The notes under the pieces are model-generated. The model was not told the DNA's origin, did not search any database, and saw only the letters and a program-made list of their open reading frames with translations. Shown here piece by piece: positions 43,752 through 54,013 of a stretch of DNA of 64,000 bases. Location of the stretch: positions 1 through 64,000 of the forward strand of contig NZ_JAGOGJ010000009.1 in assembly GCF_017996735.1 (NCBI RefSeq), read 5' to 3'. The translations under genes were made by a program, and so were the position numbers. Source of the DNA: Niveispirillum sp. Its GTDB lineage: Bacteria > Pseudomonadota > Alphaproteobacteria > Azospirillales > Azospirillaceae. The stretch's first letter is position 1; each line of letters begins with the position of its first letter.

Positions 43752-46307
43752 TCAAGGCACCACCTCCGCCCCGCCCGCGACCTTGACCTTCACCCGCTGG
43801 CGGATATCGGCCGAGGAGGGGCCGATCAACAGGTCGTAATCACCCGGCCGCACCCGCCATTGGCCCGTCGCCTCGTCCCAGGCGGCAAAGGCGCGCGGGT
43901 CCAGGGTCAGGGTTATCCGGCGTTTCTCCCCCGCGGCCAGGGTGACCTTGGTGAAGGCGCGCAACTGCTTGGGCGGTTCGTCGGCGTCGCGCCGGGCCGG
44001 GGCGACATAAAGCTGCGCCACCTCGTGGCCCGCCGGGCCGGCGCTGTTGCGCAGGTCCAGCGACACGCTCACCGCCTCGCCACCCCTGATGCGGGCTGGC
44101 GCCTTGGGCTTGCCATACGTGAAGGTCGAATAGGACAGCCCGTGCCCGAAGGCGAACAAGGGCGCCTGCCCCTTGGCCTCCAGCCCGCGATAACCGACCA
44201 GCAACCCCTCTGCATAATGGCTTTCCAGCGCCGCCAGATCGACGGCGATATCGCCATCCCTGGCCGGAAAGCTGACGGGCAGACGGCCGGACGGGTTGGC
44301 CTTGCCCAGCAGCAGATCGGCCAGCGCCCGCGACCCCTCCTGTCCCGGCAGCCAGAGCTGCAGGATGGCGCCGGCCTGTTCTTTCCAGGGCATGGTGACG
44401 GCCGCCCCGCTATTCACCACGACGATCGTGCGCTTGTTGGCGGCAGCCACAGCGCTGACCAGCCGGTCCTGCTCGCCCGGCAGGGCCAGGGTGGTGCGGT
44501 CATAGCCTTCGCCTTCGGTCATGGAGGAGGAGCCGACCAGAACAATGGCCGCGTCGGCCTCCTTTGCCGCCGCAACCGCCGCCGCGAAATCGGGGGCGGG
44601 CTGACGCAGGCCGAAGACCAGCGCCTCATAGGGTGTCTGGCCCGTGATGTAATCCAGTTGGATGCGGTAGCCACGCCCGGCTTCCAGATCCAGGCTGACC
44701 GTCCGGCGCAGCACGGGGAAGCCGATCACATCGCGCGGGTCGGGCACGCCCTTGACCGCCCGGTCCAGGATGATTTTGCCATCCAGCGACAGGGTGGCCT
44801 TGCCCGTGCCGCGCACGCTGAATTCATGCCGGCCACTGCGTTCCGGCCAGAACCAGCCTGACCAGCGCAGTGCCGCATAGCCCACCGCATCGGCCTTGGC
44901 CTGATTGCCGGCGATGCGCTTGCTGAAATTGGCCACGTCTTCGCTGCGGCTGGGCGTGCCGGACAGGTCGGGCGTGGTGAAATAGTCGGCCCGCAGCCCC
45001 TTGCCGCCCCGCTTCTCATCAGGGCTCAACAGGGCAGGATCGGCCGATGGCGGCGTTTCCTCATTATCCACGCCCTGGGCATGCAGGATGCGGACACCGG
45101 GCAGCGCTTCCGCCAAGGCCGCCAGCGGCGTGGGGATACTGTCAAACGGCACCACGGCCGACGACCCGCCACCCTGCACCCGGATGACATCGGCATTGGG
45201 GCCGATCACCGCCAGGGTACGGATGGACGGCAGCAGCGGCAGCACATCCTGCTTGTTCTGCAACAGGATGATGGCTTCCCGCGCCGCCGCGCGGGCCAGA
45301 TCGGCATGGGCCTGCCTCATGTCGGCCGGGATGGTGCCGTCCCCACCCTTGACCGTGGACCGCAGGATCAGGCGCAGCACACGCCCGGCATTCTCGTCGA
45401 TCTGGGCCTGGGTGACCTCGCCCTTGTCCACGGCCTGACGCAGCTTGGTCCCGAAATTGGCCGGCGGCCCCGGCATTTCCAGGTCCATGCCGGCATTGGC
45501 CGCCGCCGCCGTGGCATGGGTCGCCCCCCAATCGGAAACGACCATGCCCGCATAGCCCCATTCCTTCTTCAGCAGGTCGGTCAGCAGCCAGCGGTTCTGC
45601 GTGGCATAGGTGCCGTTGACCTTGTTGTACGACGCCATGACCGACCAGGGATCGGCCTGTTTCACCACCGTCTCGAACGCCGGCAGATAAATCTCCCGCA
45701 AGGGTCGGGCCGGCACCTTGCTGTCCACGAAGAAACGGTTGGTTTCCTGGTTGTTGGCGGCGAAATGTTTCAAAGAGACGCCGATCCCCTGCCCCTGCAC
45801 GCCCTGCACATAGCCAAGGCCCATGCGGGCCGCCAGATGCGGGTCCTCCGAATAGGTCTCGAAATTGCGACCCCAGAGCGGGGTGCGGACAATGTTGACC
45901 GTGGGCGCCAGCAGCACCGACGCGCCATGCGCCCGCGCCTCGTCCGCGATGGCGGCCCCCACCTTGCCCGCCAGTTCGGTATTCCAGGTGGCGGCCATGG
46001 CCACGCCCACGGGAAACACGGTGGCCGGCTTGTCTTCGTGCGAGCGCACGCCGGTGGGGCCGTCGGTCACCTTGATGCCCGGCACGCCCAGCCTTGGCAC
46101 GCCGTTCAGTTCCATGATGCCGGCACCGGCCAGAAGGCTGATCTTCTCGTCCAGGGTCATCCGGGCCAGCAGGTCCTGCACCGGTGCCGCCGGTTCGGGG
46201 GCGGCGGATACGGGCGGGCGGGCGTCCTGCGCCTGAGCCAGCGGTACGCCGGCCAGGGCCAGTGCCACGCCGGCCACCGCCAGCCGGCCAACCATGCGCC
46301 GTCTCAT
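43752..46307 (-). CDS. GH3 beta-glucosidase with PA14 domain
   Basis: 851 residues with a signal peptide of about 26 residues (ending AQA). N-terminal TIM barrel with KVTDGPTGVRSHEDKP and KHFAANNQETNR, and the nucleophile Asp in VVSDWGATH (about residue 258). A PA14 insert (about 430-560, starting near LRADYFTTPDLSG) precedes the acid/base region SSMTEGEGYDR (about 594) and a C-terminal FnIII-like domain. It removes terminal beta-glucose from glycosides in the periplasm. It is the last gene of the glycoside operon, and its ATG overlaps the preceding stop by 4 bp. Confidence 0.94.
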   Translation of the reverse strand: MRRRMVGRLAVAGVALALAGVPLAQAQDARPPVSAAPEPAAPVQDLLARMTLDEKISLLAGAGIMELNGVPRLGVPGIKVTDGPTGVRSHEDKPATVFPVGVAMAATWNTELAGKVGAAIADEARAHGASVLLAPTVNIVRTPLWGRNFETYSEDPHLAARMGLGYVQGVQGQGIGVSLKHFAANNQETNRFFVDSKVPARPLREIYLPAFETVVKQADPWSVMASYNKVNGTYATQNRWLLTDLLKKEWGYAGMVVSDWGATHATAAAANAGMDLEMPGPPANFGTKLRQAVDKGEVTQAQIDENAGRVLRLILRSTVKGGDGTIPADMRQAHADLARAAAREAIILLQNKQDVLPLLPSIRTLAVIGPNADVIRVQGGGSSAVVPFDSIPTPLAALAEALPGVRILHAQGVDNEETPPSADPALLSPDEKRGGKGLRADYFTTPDLSGTPSRSEDVANFSKRIAGNQAKADAVGYAALRWSGWFWPERSGRHEFSVRGTGKATLSLDGKIILDRAVKGVPDPRDVIGFPVLRRTVSLDLEAGRGYRIQLDYITGQTPYEALVFGLRQPAPDFAAAVAAAKEADAAIVLVGSSSMTEGEGYDRTTLALPGEQDRLVSAVAAANKRTIVVVNSGAAVTMPWKEQAGAILQLWLPGQEGSRALADLLLGKANPSGRLPVSFPARDGDIAVDLAALESHYAEGLLVGYRGLEAKGQAPLFAFGHGLSYSTFTYGKPKAPARIRGGEAVSVSLDLRNSAGPAGHEVAQLYVAPARRDADEPPKQLRAFTKVTLAAGEKRRITLTLDPRAFAAWDEATGQWRVRPGDYDLLIGPSSADIRQRVKVKVAGGAEVVP

Positions 46308-46615
46308 TTGACGCCTGCCAGCGCCATCTCGGTCCGGGCCAGCAATTCATCCGTCAGCTTGCCGCCGGAATAGGGCTGAAGCTGGCGCAGGCTGAGGCCC
46401 TTGATCATCTCATATTGCGGGATCTCCAGCAGGCCCGGCAGGGTGCTGGTCAGGGCCGCCTTGGCTCCCTCATGCGCCGCCAGTTCCTCGATCGGTGTGT
46501 CGAGGGAGAAGGGGGTCGCGGCGGTGGGGGCCGGCGGGCTCTGGGTCGCCTGGGCATGCACGGGAAGGGAAAGCAGCAACGCCATGGCGGCGAACAGGGG
46601 AAGAAGGGTCTTCAT
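46304..46615 (-). CDS. small secreted protein of the glycoside operon, function unknown
   Basis: 103 residues from the ATG at 46615. A clear signal peptide (about 1-22, VHAQA) is followed by a Pro/Ala linker and a helical domain with FSLDTPIEELAAHEGAKAAL and YEMIKGLSLRQLQPYSGG. No Cys is present. I do not recognise a characterised family. The ATGA overlap with the GH3 gene and its place between the tannase-like and GH3 genes argue for a working partner, perhaps a periplasmic accessory or chaperone. Confidence 0.78.
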   Translation of the reverse strand: MKTLLPLFAAMALLLSLPVHAQATQSPPAPTAATPFSLDTPIEELAAHEGAKAALTSTLPGLLEIPQYEMIKGLSLRQLQPYSGGKLTDELLARTEMALAGVK

Positions 46616-46664
46616 GGGTCGTCTCCTGTTGGGGATGGGAAGGGCCGTTGCGCCGGCCGCTTTT

Positions 46665-48356
46665 TCAGGGTTGGGTGGAAGGGTCGGTACAGGTGAAATT
46701 GGCGGCATCGTCGGTGGACCCGCCGCCGGTCCAGCGCGCCACCTGGGGATAGGCGCAGAGCGGGCGGGTGCGGACCGTCTTGGCCGGCAGGCCCAGGAAG
46801 CCCAGATAATCATTGTCGAACTTGGTGGCCGTGAGGCGGTCCGGCGCCGGCCCGCCCCGGTGCCATTCATCCAGCGCGCCGACCCCGTCAAACACGTTCG
46901 GCCCCGGCCCCGCCAGGCAATGCGACACGCCCGGCATCATGAACAGGCGCACGGATCCGGCCGCCCTGGTGCCGCTGGTCTTCAGCACCCGCTGATAATA
47001 ATCGATGGTGTTCTGCGGCGGGATCGCGGCATCGCCATAGCCGTGATAGAGGATCAGCTTGCCGCCCTTGGCGAAGAAGGGCTTCAGGTTCGGATCATCG
47101 GCATTGATCTCGCCCTGCATGGCCTGGGCCTTGGCAAAATCGCTGTCCAGCCGGAAATCCTTCGTTGTCCAGTTGGGATCGCCATGCACGAAATGGCGGA
47201 AGAATTCGGTGGAGAATTTGCCGTGCTGGGCACCCGGCCCCGTCAGCCACAGGTCCCAGGCGCCTTGCGTGGCCTCCATCCCCGGCAGATATCCGGGATA
47301 GAAGGACTTGCCCCTGCCATCGACCGGCCCCCGGTACAGGGCGCGCACCGCCGCCACCTGAGCCGGCGTCAGGCAGTCCGGCTGGTCACCCGCCTTGCAG
47401 GTCAGCACGCCCGGATCGAAATCACAGCTTCGCGGATCATCGATCACCCCGTCCGTCACCCCGTCCCGCGCATCGCAGCGGGCCAGGGCCGCCTTTTGTA
47501 AAAGCGGCAGCTTGGCGTTGGGCAGGGCGCTGTCAGGATTGCCGAAGACGGCCCTGTCGTTCATGGCCATGGCCGTGGCCAGCCGCGCCCAGGGAATGGC
47601 CGGGGCACCGGCCAGGATGGCGTCGTAATCATCCGGGAAACGCTGCGCCTCCATCAACGCCTCGCGCCCGCCATCGGAGCAGCCGTGGAAATAGCTGGCA
47701 TCCAGCGGGGCCGGGTAATAGGCGGCGATGACACGCTTGGCGGTGGCAGCGGCCAGATGGTTGGCCCGCCAGCCATAATCGCGGACCTTTTCCGGCTGGC
47801 CCGGCGCCCAGCTTGCATCCACGTCGGACTTGCCGACATGTCCCATGTCGCTGCCGACGGCGGCATAGCCCTTGGCCACGCCGCCACGCATGACCAGCGA
47901 CGGCACCTGCATATTGCTGCCGAAACCGCCATTGCCGGCGCCCAGCAGCTTGCCGTTCCAGGCCCCGGCCTCGGGCAGCCAGACCTCCACCCGGATGGAA
48001 GAGGATGGGGTGGGCGTCAGGCGGGCCTGCACGCGGCAGAAGGCGGCGGGTGCGGGCAGGCCGATCTTGCCCTCGTCCGGGGTCACGATCTTGCCGGCCG
48101 CGACGGATGTCGCCGCCTCCACCTTGCCATCGGCCAGCGCCAGGCCGGTCAGCCCCTCGCATTGCGCAATGCGCGGCGGCGGTGGGGCCGGTTCGGCTTT
48201 CTGTTGGGCACAGCCCGCCAACAGCGCGGTCAGTGCTCCCAGACCCAGCAGCGTGGCCTTATACCCACGGATGTGGGCGCCGGCGCCTGAGGGGCCTGGA
48301 AGACCGGCCATCGGTCGGCCTTCCAGGCCAACGATATCAGATGTCCTGTTTTTCAT
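46665..48356 (-). CDS. tannase/feruloyl esterase family lipoprotein
   Basis: 563 residues from the ATG at 48356, which overlaps the upstream stop by 4 bp. A later Met (MAGLPGPSG) is also possible. Lipobox LLAGC near residue 49 suggests membrane anchoring. The catalytic Ser lies in GCSDGGREAL, Asp in YHGYGDAAIPP and His in PGVSHC. The two Cys flanking Ser and His form the CS-D-HC disulfide typical of the family. It frees hydroxycinnamic or gallic acid from plant esters. Next gene in the operon is the small secreted protein. Confidence 0.92.
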   Translation of the reverse strand: MKNRTSDIVGLEGRPMAGLPGPSGAGAHIRGYKATLLGLGALTALLAGCAQQKAEPAPPPPRIAQCEGLTGLALADGKVEAATSVAAGKIVTPDEGKIGLPAPAAFCRVQARLTPTPSSSIRVEVWLPEAGAWNGKLLGAGNGGFGSNMQVPSLVMRGGVAKGYAAVGSDMGHVGKSDVDASWAPGQPEKVRDYGWRANHLAAATAKRVIAAYYPAPLDASYFHGCSDGGREALMEAQRFPDDYDAILAGAPAIPWARLATAMAMNDRAVFGNPDSALPNAKLPLLQKAALARCDARDGVTDGVIDDPRSCDFDPGVLTCKAGDQPDCLTPAQVAAVRALYRGPVDGRGKSFYPGYLPGMEATQGAWDLWLTGPGAQHGKFSTEFFRHFVHGDPNWTTKDFRLDSDFAKAQAMQGEINADDPNLKPFFAKGGKLILYHGYGDAAIPPQNTIDYYQRVLKTSGTRAAGSVRLFMMPGVSHCLAGPGPNVFDGVGALDEWHRGGPAPDRLTATKFDNDYLGFLGLPAKTVRTRPLCAYPQVARWTGGGSTDDAANFTCTDPSTQP

Positions 48357-49243
48357 TTCGACAACAATCCCTTGGCGTCGAGCCATTGCTGCAACCGCGC
48401 CGTCCAGGCGTCGGTTGGCTTGCCCTGTTGTTTCATGCCGAAACCATGGCCGCCGGCCGGATAGGTGACATGATCCACCTCCAGCCCGGCCGTGCGCCAG
48501 GCCTGGGCCAGCCGGTTGGTGTCCTGGGCGGCGATGTTGTCATCGGCCGCCGCCAGGGCGAACAGCGACGGGGCGCCCGCCGGTGCCTGCAACGGATCGG
48601 GCAGCAGGCCCGGATAGATCGCCATGGCAAAATCCGGCCGGCTGGGCTTGTCCTGCGCCAGGATGGACCAGACGGCCAGCGCCCCACCGGCGGAAAAGCC
48701 CATCAGACCGATCCGGTCCGGCTTCACGCCATAGGCCGATGCCTTTGCCCGGACATGGCGCACCGCCTGCTGTCCGTCGGCGATGACCAGCGGGCGCAGG
48801 GGGGCGAGGGCCGCGTCCATCTCCGCGCGCTTGGCGATGCGCTGGAACAGCTTGATGGCCACATCCTCCCCGGTCGGGATCAGGCGGTAGCGCAGCACAA
48901 AGGCCGTGACGCCCAGGCTGTTCAGCCATTTGGCGACCGCGATCCCTTCATTCTCGATGGACAGCAGGTGAAAGCCGCCGCCCGGTGCCACGATCACGGC
49001 GGTGCCATTGGGCCTGGCCGGCTGAAACACCAGCAGCGACGGGGTGGAGACATTGCGGGTGATGGTGCCGAACGGTATCCGGTCCTCCGTCACCTCCGGC
49101 GGCATGTTGGCGATGGCACCGGGCGGCCCCTCGGGCCAGAGCGGAACGGAGGCCCCTTCCGACAGGGTGACGGTCCTGGCACAGCCGGCCAGCAGCAAGC
49201 CCATGCTGCCGATCAGCAGAAGGCGGCGGGAAAAGTTGCTCAT
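48353..49243 (-). CDS. alpha/beta hydrolase lipoprotein (acetylxylan/feruloyl esterase-like)
   Basis: 296 residues. Lipobox LLLAGC (Cys near 21). The core has VIVAPGGGFHLLSIENEG (oxyanion region), nucleophile GFSAGG and a C-terminal GGHGFGM with the catalytic His. This resembles the BD-FAE/Axe branch of esterases that deacetylate sugars. It overlaps both neighbours by 4 bp, so it is translationally coupled in the glycoside operon and would remove acyl groups before glycosidase action. Confidence 0.9.
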   Translation of the reverse strand: MSNFSRRLLLIGSMGLLLAGCARTVTLSEGASVPLWPEGPPGAIANMPPEVTEDRIPFGTITRNVSTPSLLVFQPARPNGTAVIVAPGGGFHLLSIENEGIAVAKWLNSLGVTAFVLRYRLIPTGEDVAIKLFQRIAKRAEMDAALAPLRPLVIADGQQAVRHVRAKASAYGVKPDRIGLMGFSAGGALAVWSILAQDKPSRPDFAMAIYPGLLPDPLQAPAGAPSLFALAAADDNIAAQDTNRLAQAWRTAGLEVDHVTYPAGGHGFGMKQQGKPTDAWTARLQQWLDAKGLLSK

Positions 49244-50739
49244 GGTGTGGCATCCCGTGCGGCGGCGATGGCGTCGATCACCGGTTCGGCGGCGGAAACA
49301 CTCCTGGTCTCGGTCCCGATGGACAGCATGCGCGGCGATGCCGCGTCATAGCGCGGCCAGGATGGCAGGCCACCGCCATTGGGATCGCCCGTCCGGGCAA
49401 AGCGGGTCCAGAGATCGCCCATCAGGCTGGCCATCGCCTGATCGGCCGCTGTCGGCTTGAAATCGGCCTGGTCCAGGGTCCCGAAATGGAATTGCATGTC
49501 GGTGGCATGGCCGGCCCCGCTGCCCTCCTCCCGCTTGGCCTCGGCGACATAGCCGAAGCGGTAGAGCCAGGTGGGCGCCCCCGTTGCGGCATGGCGTCTG
49601 GCCAGGGCCACGGATGGTTCCACAAAGACCACATCGCTGGCGATGGCGCGGCGCATGGCGCTGTCGGAGCCATAGGCGGCGCGCACCGCCGCCTTGTTCG
49701 GCTCCACCGCCTTTTCATGCGGGCCGTTCAGGAACATGCGGAAGATCGAGGGCACGAAGCTGAACTCGTCATCATTCGCCCCGATGATCAGCGGAACCGG
49801 GGCCTGAGCGCCTGCCGCGAAGCGGGGAACAAGGTCGCCCTGCAGGATGCGCCCATCGGTGATGGGCCCGGACCATGTCTTCTCTTCCTTGTCCAGCAGG
49901 GTGATGCCGCCGCGGACCCTGTCCGCCGGCAGGGCACGCAGGTCGGCCAGCCCGCCCTTGACGCCGGCATCCCGGGCAAAGGCCAAACCCTTGGCCTCCG
50001 CCTCGGCCAGCGTGGGCCAGCGGTCGCGCCCGCCACCGGAAATGACCGCCGCCTTGTGGAACAGCCCGCGCGCCGGTGGTGCCGTCATCAGGCGGGAGAC
50101 GGATTCACCCCCGGCAGATTCCCCGATCAGGGTGACATTGGCCGGGTCGCCACCGAACGCGGCGATATTGCGCCGGACCCAGTGCAGGGCGGCGATCTGG
50201 TCCATGAAGCCCCAATTGCCCGTCGGCCCCTCCCCGCTTTCGCGCGTCAGGTCGGGATGGGCGAAGAAGCCGAAGCGGCCCAGCCGGTAATTGAAGGTGA
50301 CGACCACGACGCCGCGCCGCGCCAGCCCCGCCCCATCCATGACGGGGTTGGCGGCACTGTCGGTGACGAAGCCGCCGCCCGGTATCCAGACCAGCACCGG
50401 TTTGGGCGCCCCCGCCGTCTCCGGCGTCCAGACATTCAGATAGAGGCAATCCTCGCTGGGCGTGACGGGTGATTTCGACCCCGGCAGCGGGTTCTGCATG
50501 CAATCGGGACCGAAACTTTCGGCCTTGCGCACCCCGTCCCAACCGGCGGGCGGAGCCGGCGGGCGCCAGCGCAGGTCCCCCACCGGCGGGGCGGCATAGG
50601 GGATGCCCTTGAATGCCGTCACATCATGGGCCGCCACGCCCTGAAGCGGACCGCCCTCCACCATGACCTCCGGGGCGGCCCCGGCCGATGCCGTGGCCAG
50701 CAGCAAAGCGGCGAGTATGGTGGCGATACGAAGCCTCAT
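49240..50739 (-). CDS. type-B carboxylesterase
   Basis: 499 residues with a signal peptide of about 22 residues (ending GAA). FKGIPYAAPPVGDLRW near 45, SEDCLYLNVWTP, the nucleophile GESAGGESV, and a late GAGHATDMQFHFG with the likely catalytic His. It cleaves carboxylic esters in the periplasm. The start overlaps the rhamnosidase stop by 4 bp. It is the third esterase-type gene in one operon and probably handles a different acyl group. Confidence 0.92.
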   Translation of the reverse strand: MRLRIATILAALLLATASAGAAPEVMVEGGPLQGVAAHDVTAFKGIPYAAPPVGDLRWRPPAPPAGWDGVRKAESFGPDCMQNPLPGSKSPVTPSEDCLYLNVWTPETAGAPKPVLVWIPGGGFVTDSAANPVMDGAGLARRGVVVVTFNYRLGRFGFFAHPDLTRESGEGPTGNWGFMDQIAALHWVRRNIAAFGGDPANVTLIGESAGGESVSRLMTAPPARGLFHKAAVISGGGRDRWPTLAEAEAKGLAFARDAGVKGGLADLRALPADRVRGGITLLDKEEKTWSGPITDGRILQGDLVPRFAAGAQAPVPLIIGANDDEFSFVPSIFRMFLNGPHEKAVEPNKAAVRAAYGSDSAMRRAIASDVVFVEPSVALARRHAATGAPTWLYRFGYVAEAKREEGSGAGHATDMQFHFGTLDQADFKPTAADQAMASLMGDLWTRFARTGDPNGGGLPSWPRYDAASPRMLSIGTETRSVSAAEPVIDAIAAARDATP

Positions 50740-53700
50740 TTGTCCCCTCCCGTGGTGAAATGATGCGTGCCCGGCCCCACGCTGTAGAGCGTGAACCGTG
50801 CCTCCTCCCGCACCCGTTCGGCGCCGTTGGGCACCGCGCGCAGGGGGCCGAAGCGGCGGGGCAGCCAGACCTCACCCATGGTGTTGGGCGGTATCTCCAC
50901 CGTCAGCGACAGCGCACCCCTGGTCACGCGCCAGGAACTGGATGCCAGGCCATGAACCGTGCGCATGGAGGCCTCGGCCCATTCCAGCCCGTCGGGGATC
51001 TCCGGCCGGACCAGCACGCGTTTATATCCTGGGCCACCGGGCCGCAGACCGGCCAGCCGCGTGCGCATCCAGTCGCCGATGGACGAGAAATAATGATGGT
51101 CGCGCGACCGGCTCTCCAGGCTCCAGCTCTCGAACAGGGTCTGGTGGCCATTTTCGATCCACCAGCCCCAGCCGGGCTCCTCCGTGCGCGTGGCCAGACG
51201 ATAGGCCAGATCGGCATAGCCATGGTCGCTCAGCACCGGCAGCAGATAGCGCGTGGCGAACACGCCGGTGCGCAGCCCGTTCTTTTCGGCATCGTGCGCG
51301 ATGGCAGCCGCCACATCCGCCGCCCGCCCGTCCGGCACCATGCCGAAGGCCAGCGGCAGCACATTCTGGATCTGGGTTGGGCCGGCCGCCACGCCCTTGG
51401 CATCGACCGTGCGGTACCAGCCATTGGCTGGGTCCCAATAGCGCCTGTTATAGGCCTCCCGGATGGCCTGGGCCAACGCCCGGTAGCGTTGCGCATCATC
51501 CCCCTTGCCGATGACGGCGGAACTGCGCGACAGCAGGTCGGCCTCCAGGAAGAAATAGGCGGCGGTGACGGCGTCGATGCCGCCGCCCCTTGCGTTCAGA
51601 ATGTCCAGCGGGCCGGGCGGGCTCCATTCCGACAGGCCCATGCGCCCGCGATAATCCGGGCCCTTGAAGATGGTGGCCGTGTAATCCACCAGCCGCTTCT
51701 GCATCGCGTGGTTTTCTTCCAGGATGCGGATGTCGCCATAGGCCTCGTACATCTCCCAGGGCAGGATCAGGGCGGCCACGTCCCAGGGCGGGGTCGGTCC
51801 CCAGATCAGGTTCCAGCCGGGCGTGTCCTGATAGCCATAGAAGGGGGTGGTTGGCACCACCTCCGGCACTTCGCCGCTCTCGGCCTGGGCATCGCGGAAA
51901 TCGGCCAGCCATTTGGTGAAGACCCGCGCCACATCCAGGCTGCGCACCGCCATGCCGGCCGATGCCTGGGCATCGCCCGTCCAGCCATTCTTTTCGAAGG
52001 TCGGCGTATCGGTCAAAAAGCCGTGCAGATTGTTCAGGATGGTGGCACGCGCCGCCGCGTCGATCTTGCCCAGCAGCGGATTGGCGCTGGCGAAGCTTCC
52101 GGTATCGGCCACGGCCGAATGCACGATCTCCGCTGTCAGCGTATCGGCGCCCGGTTTGCCCGTCAGCCCCTCCACCTGCACATAACGGAACCCGGCATAG
52201 GAGAAGCGGGGCGTCCAGTGCTCCCTACCCGTCCCCGCCAGCGTATAGCGATAGGTCTGAAGCTGGGCATTGATCAGGCCGGAGGCAGGCGCCACCTCCC
52301 CGTTCTTGTCCAGCTTCTCAGCCGCCACCAGGGATATGGTGGTCCCGCCCGGGCCGGATGCGGACAACACCGGCAGTCCAGCGATGATGCGCCCGAAATC
52401 ATAGACATGGACACCCGGCCGCACCTCTGTCACCGACACGGGCTTCAGGCTGGACACGGGCGCGATGGGTTCGGCATTGGCGAAATCGATCCGGCCCGCC
52501 GGCCCCGTGACGACCCGCGCCGGCCCCCAATCCCCCGCCGCAAACCCCGCGCGGTCCCAGCCATCGGGCCGCAGCCGCGCGTCATGGCGTTCGCCGCGAT
52601 AGATGCTGTCGGACAGGGTGGGGCCGGATCGGGTCCGCCATTCGCCGTCGCTGGTGACGGTCTGGCGGCTGCCATCGCTGAACTCCACCTCCACCCTGGC
52701 CTTCAGGGCGGGATCGGCATGCCAGGGGGCGCGGTGGAAATACCATTCATTGGGATCGGTGACGCCATACCAGCCGCGCCCCAGTTCCGCCCCGATGACA
52801 TTGGCACCGGGTTTCAGCCGGTCGGTGATGTCGGCCACCTGGGCCAGCACCCGCTTGTCATAGGCGGTGAAGCCCACACCCAGCGCCGTGCCACCCACCG
52901 CCGCCCCGTTCAGCGACAGAAGCGGCATGCCGGCCCCGGCCCAATAGAGCCGGGCACGGGTGATCTGTTTTACCGGCAGGGTGAATTCCCGGCGCAGCAG
53001 CGGCGCCGGCGCCTCCATGGGCAGCACGATATCGATGGACGGCACGCCGGCCGCGACCCGCAACCCGTCCGCCAGCCCATCCGCCCTTACTGTCCCCCCG
53101 GTGAAGGGATTGTCATTGGCCGTGAACCCGGTCTCCACAGGTGGCGATCCGCTGCCCGTCACATTGACCCGGTGGATGATGGCGGCCTCGGCCTGCCGGG
53201 CAGTGAACCCCACGGTGCCATGCGCATGGGCCGCGTCGGTGATGGACGCCACCTCCATCCCATCCAGCGACGTGGCGATGCGCGCACCCTGCGCCCGGAT
53301 GGTCAGGCGGTGGCGCTTGTCCTTCAGCGGCCCGCCAGCCAGGGGGACACGGGCCAGTTCGCTGGTTTTTATGCCGCCGCTCTTTCCATCGGTATAGCGG
53401 CGGACGGACTGGATCAGGACGGGGCCGTCCTTGGCATCCGACAGGGTCCAGACATAGGCATCGCCGTATTTCTTGCCCGTCCCCTGTGCCCGGAACAGGA
53501 TGTCCAGCGCGGGGCCTTTCAGGGTCAGGTCGACCTCCAGTTCCAGGTCGCCCCAGTCATGCACCGTGTGCTGTGGGCCGGAAATCCAGGATGCCTGCCA
53601 CTGGTCGGGCGACAGCAGCCCCATTTCCCACCAGTCGGGCCGGCTCCAGCCGCCTTGCTGGCCCGCCGCGTCCCAGACCATGACCTGCCACCAATAGCGT

Positions 53701-54002
53701 TTGCCGGCGGCCAGTTGCGGTCCCCCATAGGCGATCTGGACATTGCCGTCGCCCGCCACCTTGCCGCTGTCCCAGACCAGGGGCCCAGCCGTCAGCGCCG
53801 CCTCGCTCTCTGCCACACGGATGCGATAGGCGGACTGGCGGTCCACGCGCGACAGCCAGGCCAGACGCGGCGCCTGTTCATCCAGGCCCAGCGGACGGGT
53901 GGCATATTCCACTCGCATCCCCTCCGGCACGCCAGGGCCCGCACAGCCGGCGGCCAGCGCCAGGGCCATCACGCAACCGGTCCGGTACAGCCATTCCCGC
54001 AT
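50736..54002 (-). CDS. GH78 alpha-L-rhamnosidase lipoprotein
   Basis: 1088 residues. Lipobox LAAGC near 20. An N-terminal beta domain (RPLGLDEQAPRLAW), a carbohydrate-binding region and the (alpha/alpha)6 barrel follow. EKNGWTGDAQAS is the conserved GH78 catalytic block, with GLSEWSPPGPLD and DHHYFSSIGDWM near the C-terminal sandwich. It releases terminal L-rhamnose, as from rutin- or naringin-type glycosides. It starts 11 bp after the TonB receptor gene ends. Confidence 0.93.
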   Translation of the reverse strand: MREWLYRTGCVMALALAAGCAGPGVPEGMRVEYATRPLGLDEQAPRLAWLSRVDRQSAYRIRVAESEAALTAGPLVWDSGKVAGDGNVQIAYGGPQLAAGKRYWWQVMVWDAAGQQGGWSRPDWWEMGLLSPDQWQASWISGPQHTVHDWGDLELEVDLTLKGPALDILFRAQGTGKKYGDAYVWTLSDAKDGPVLIQSVRRYTDGKSGGIKTSELARVPLAGGPLKDKRHRLTIRAQGARIATSLDGMEVASITDAAHAHGTVGFTARQAEAAIIHRVNVTGSGSPPVETGFTANDNPFTGGTVRADGLADGLRVAAGVPSIDIVLPMEAPAPLLRREFTLPVKQITRARLYWAGAGMPLLSLNGAAVGGTALGVGFTAYDKRVLAQVADITDRLKPGANVIGAELGRGWYGVTDPNEWYFHRAPWHADPALKARVEVEFSDGSRQTVTSDGEWRTRSGPTLSDSIYRGERHDARLRPDGWDRAGFAAGDWGPARVVTGPAGRIDFANAEPIAPVSSLKPVSVTEVRPGVHVYDFGRIIAGLPVLSASGPGGTTISLVAAEKLDKNGEVAPASGLINAQLQTYRYTLAGTGREHWTPRFSYAGFRYVQVEGLTGKPGADTLTAEIVHSAVADTGSFASANPLLGKIDAAARATILNNLHGFLTDTPTFEKNGWTGDAQASAGMAVRSLDVARVFTKWLADFRDAQAESGEVPEVVPTTPFYGYQDTPGWNLIWGPTPPWDVAALILPWEMYEAYGDIRILEENHAMQKRLVDYTATIFKGPDYRGRMGLSEWSPPGPLDILNARGGGIDAVTAAYFFLEADLLSRSSAVIGKGDDAQRYRALAQAIREAYNRRYWDPANGWYRTVDAKGVAAGPTQIQNVLPLAFGMVPDGRAADVAAAIAHDAEKNGLRTGVFATRYLLPVLSDHGYADLAYRLATRTEEPGWGWWIENGHQTLFESWSLESRSRDHHYFSSIGDWMRTRLAGLRPGGPGYKRVLVRPEIPDGLEWAEASMRTVHGLASSSWRVTRGALSLTVEIPPNTMGEVWLPRRFGPLRAVPNGAERVREEARFTLYSVGPGTHHFTTGGDK

Positions 54003-54013
54003 CGTCCCCCTCC

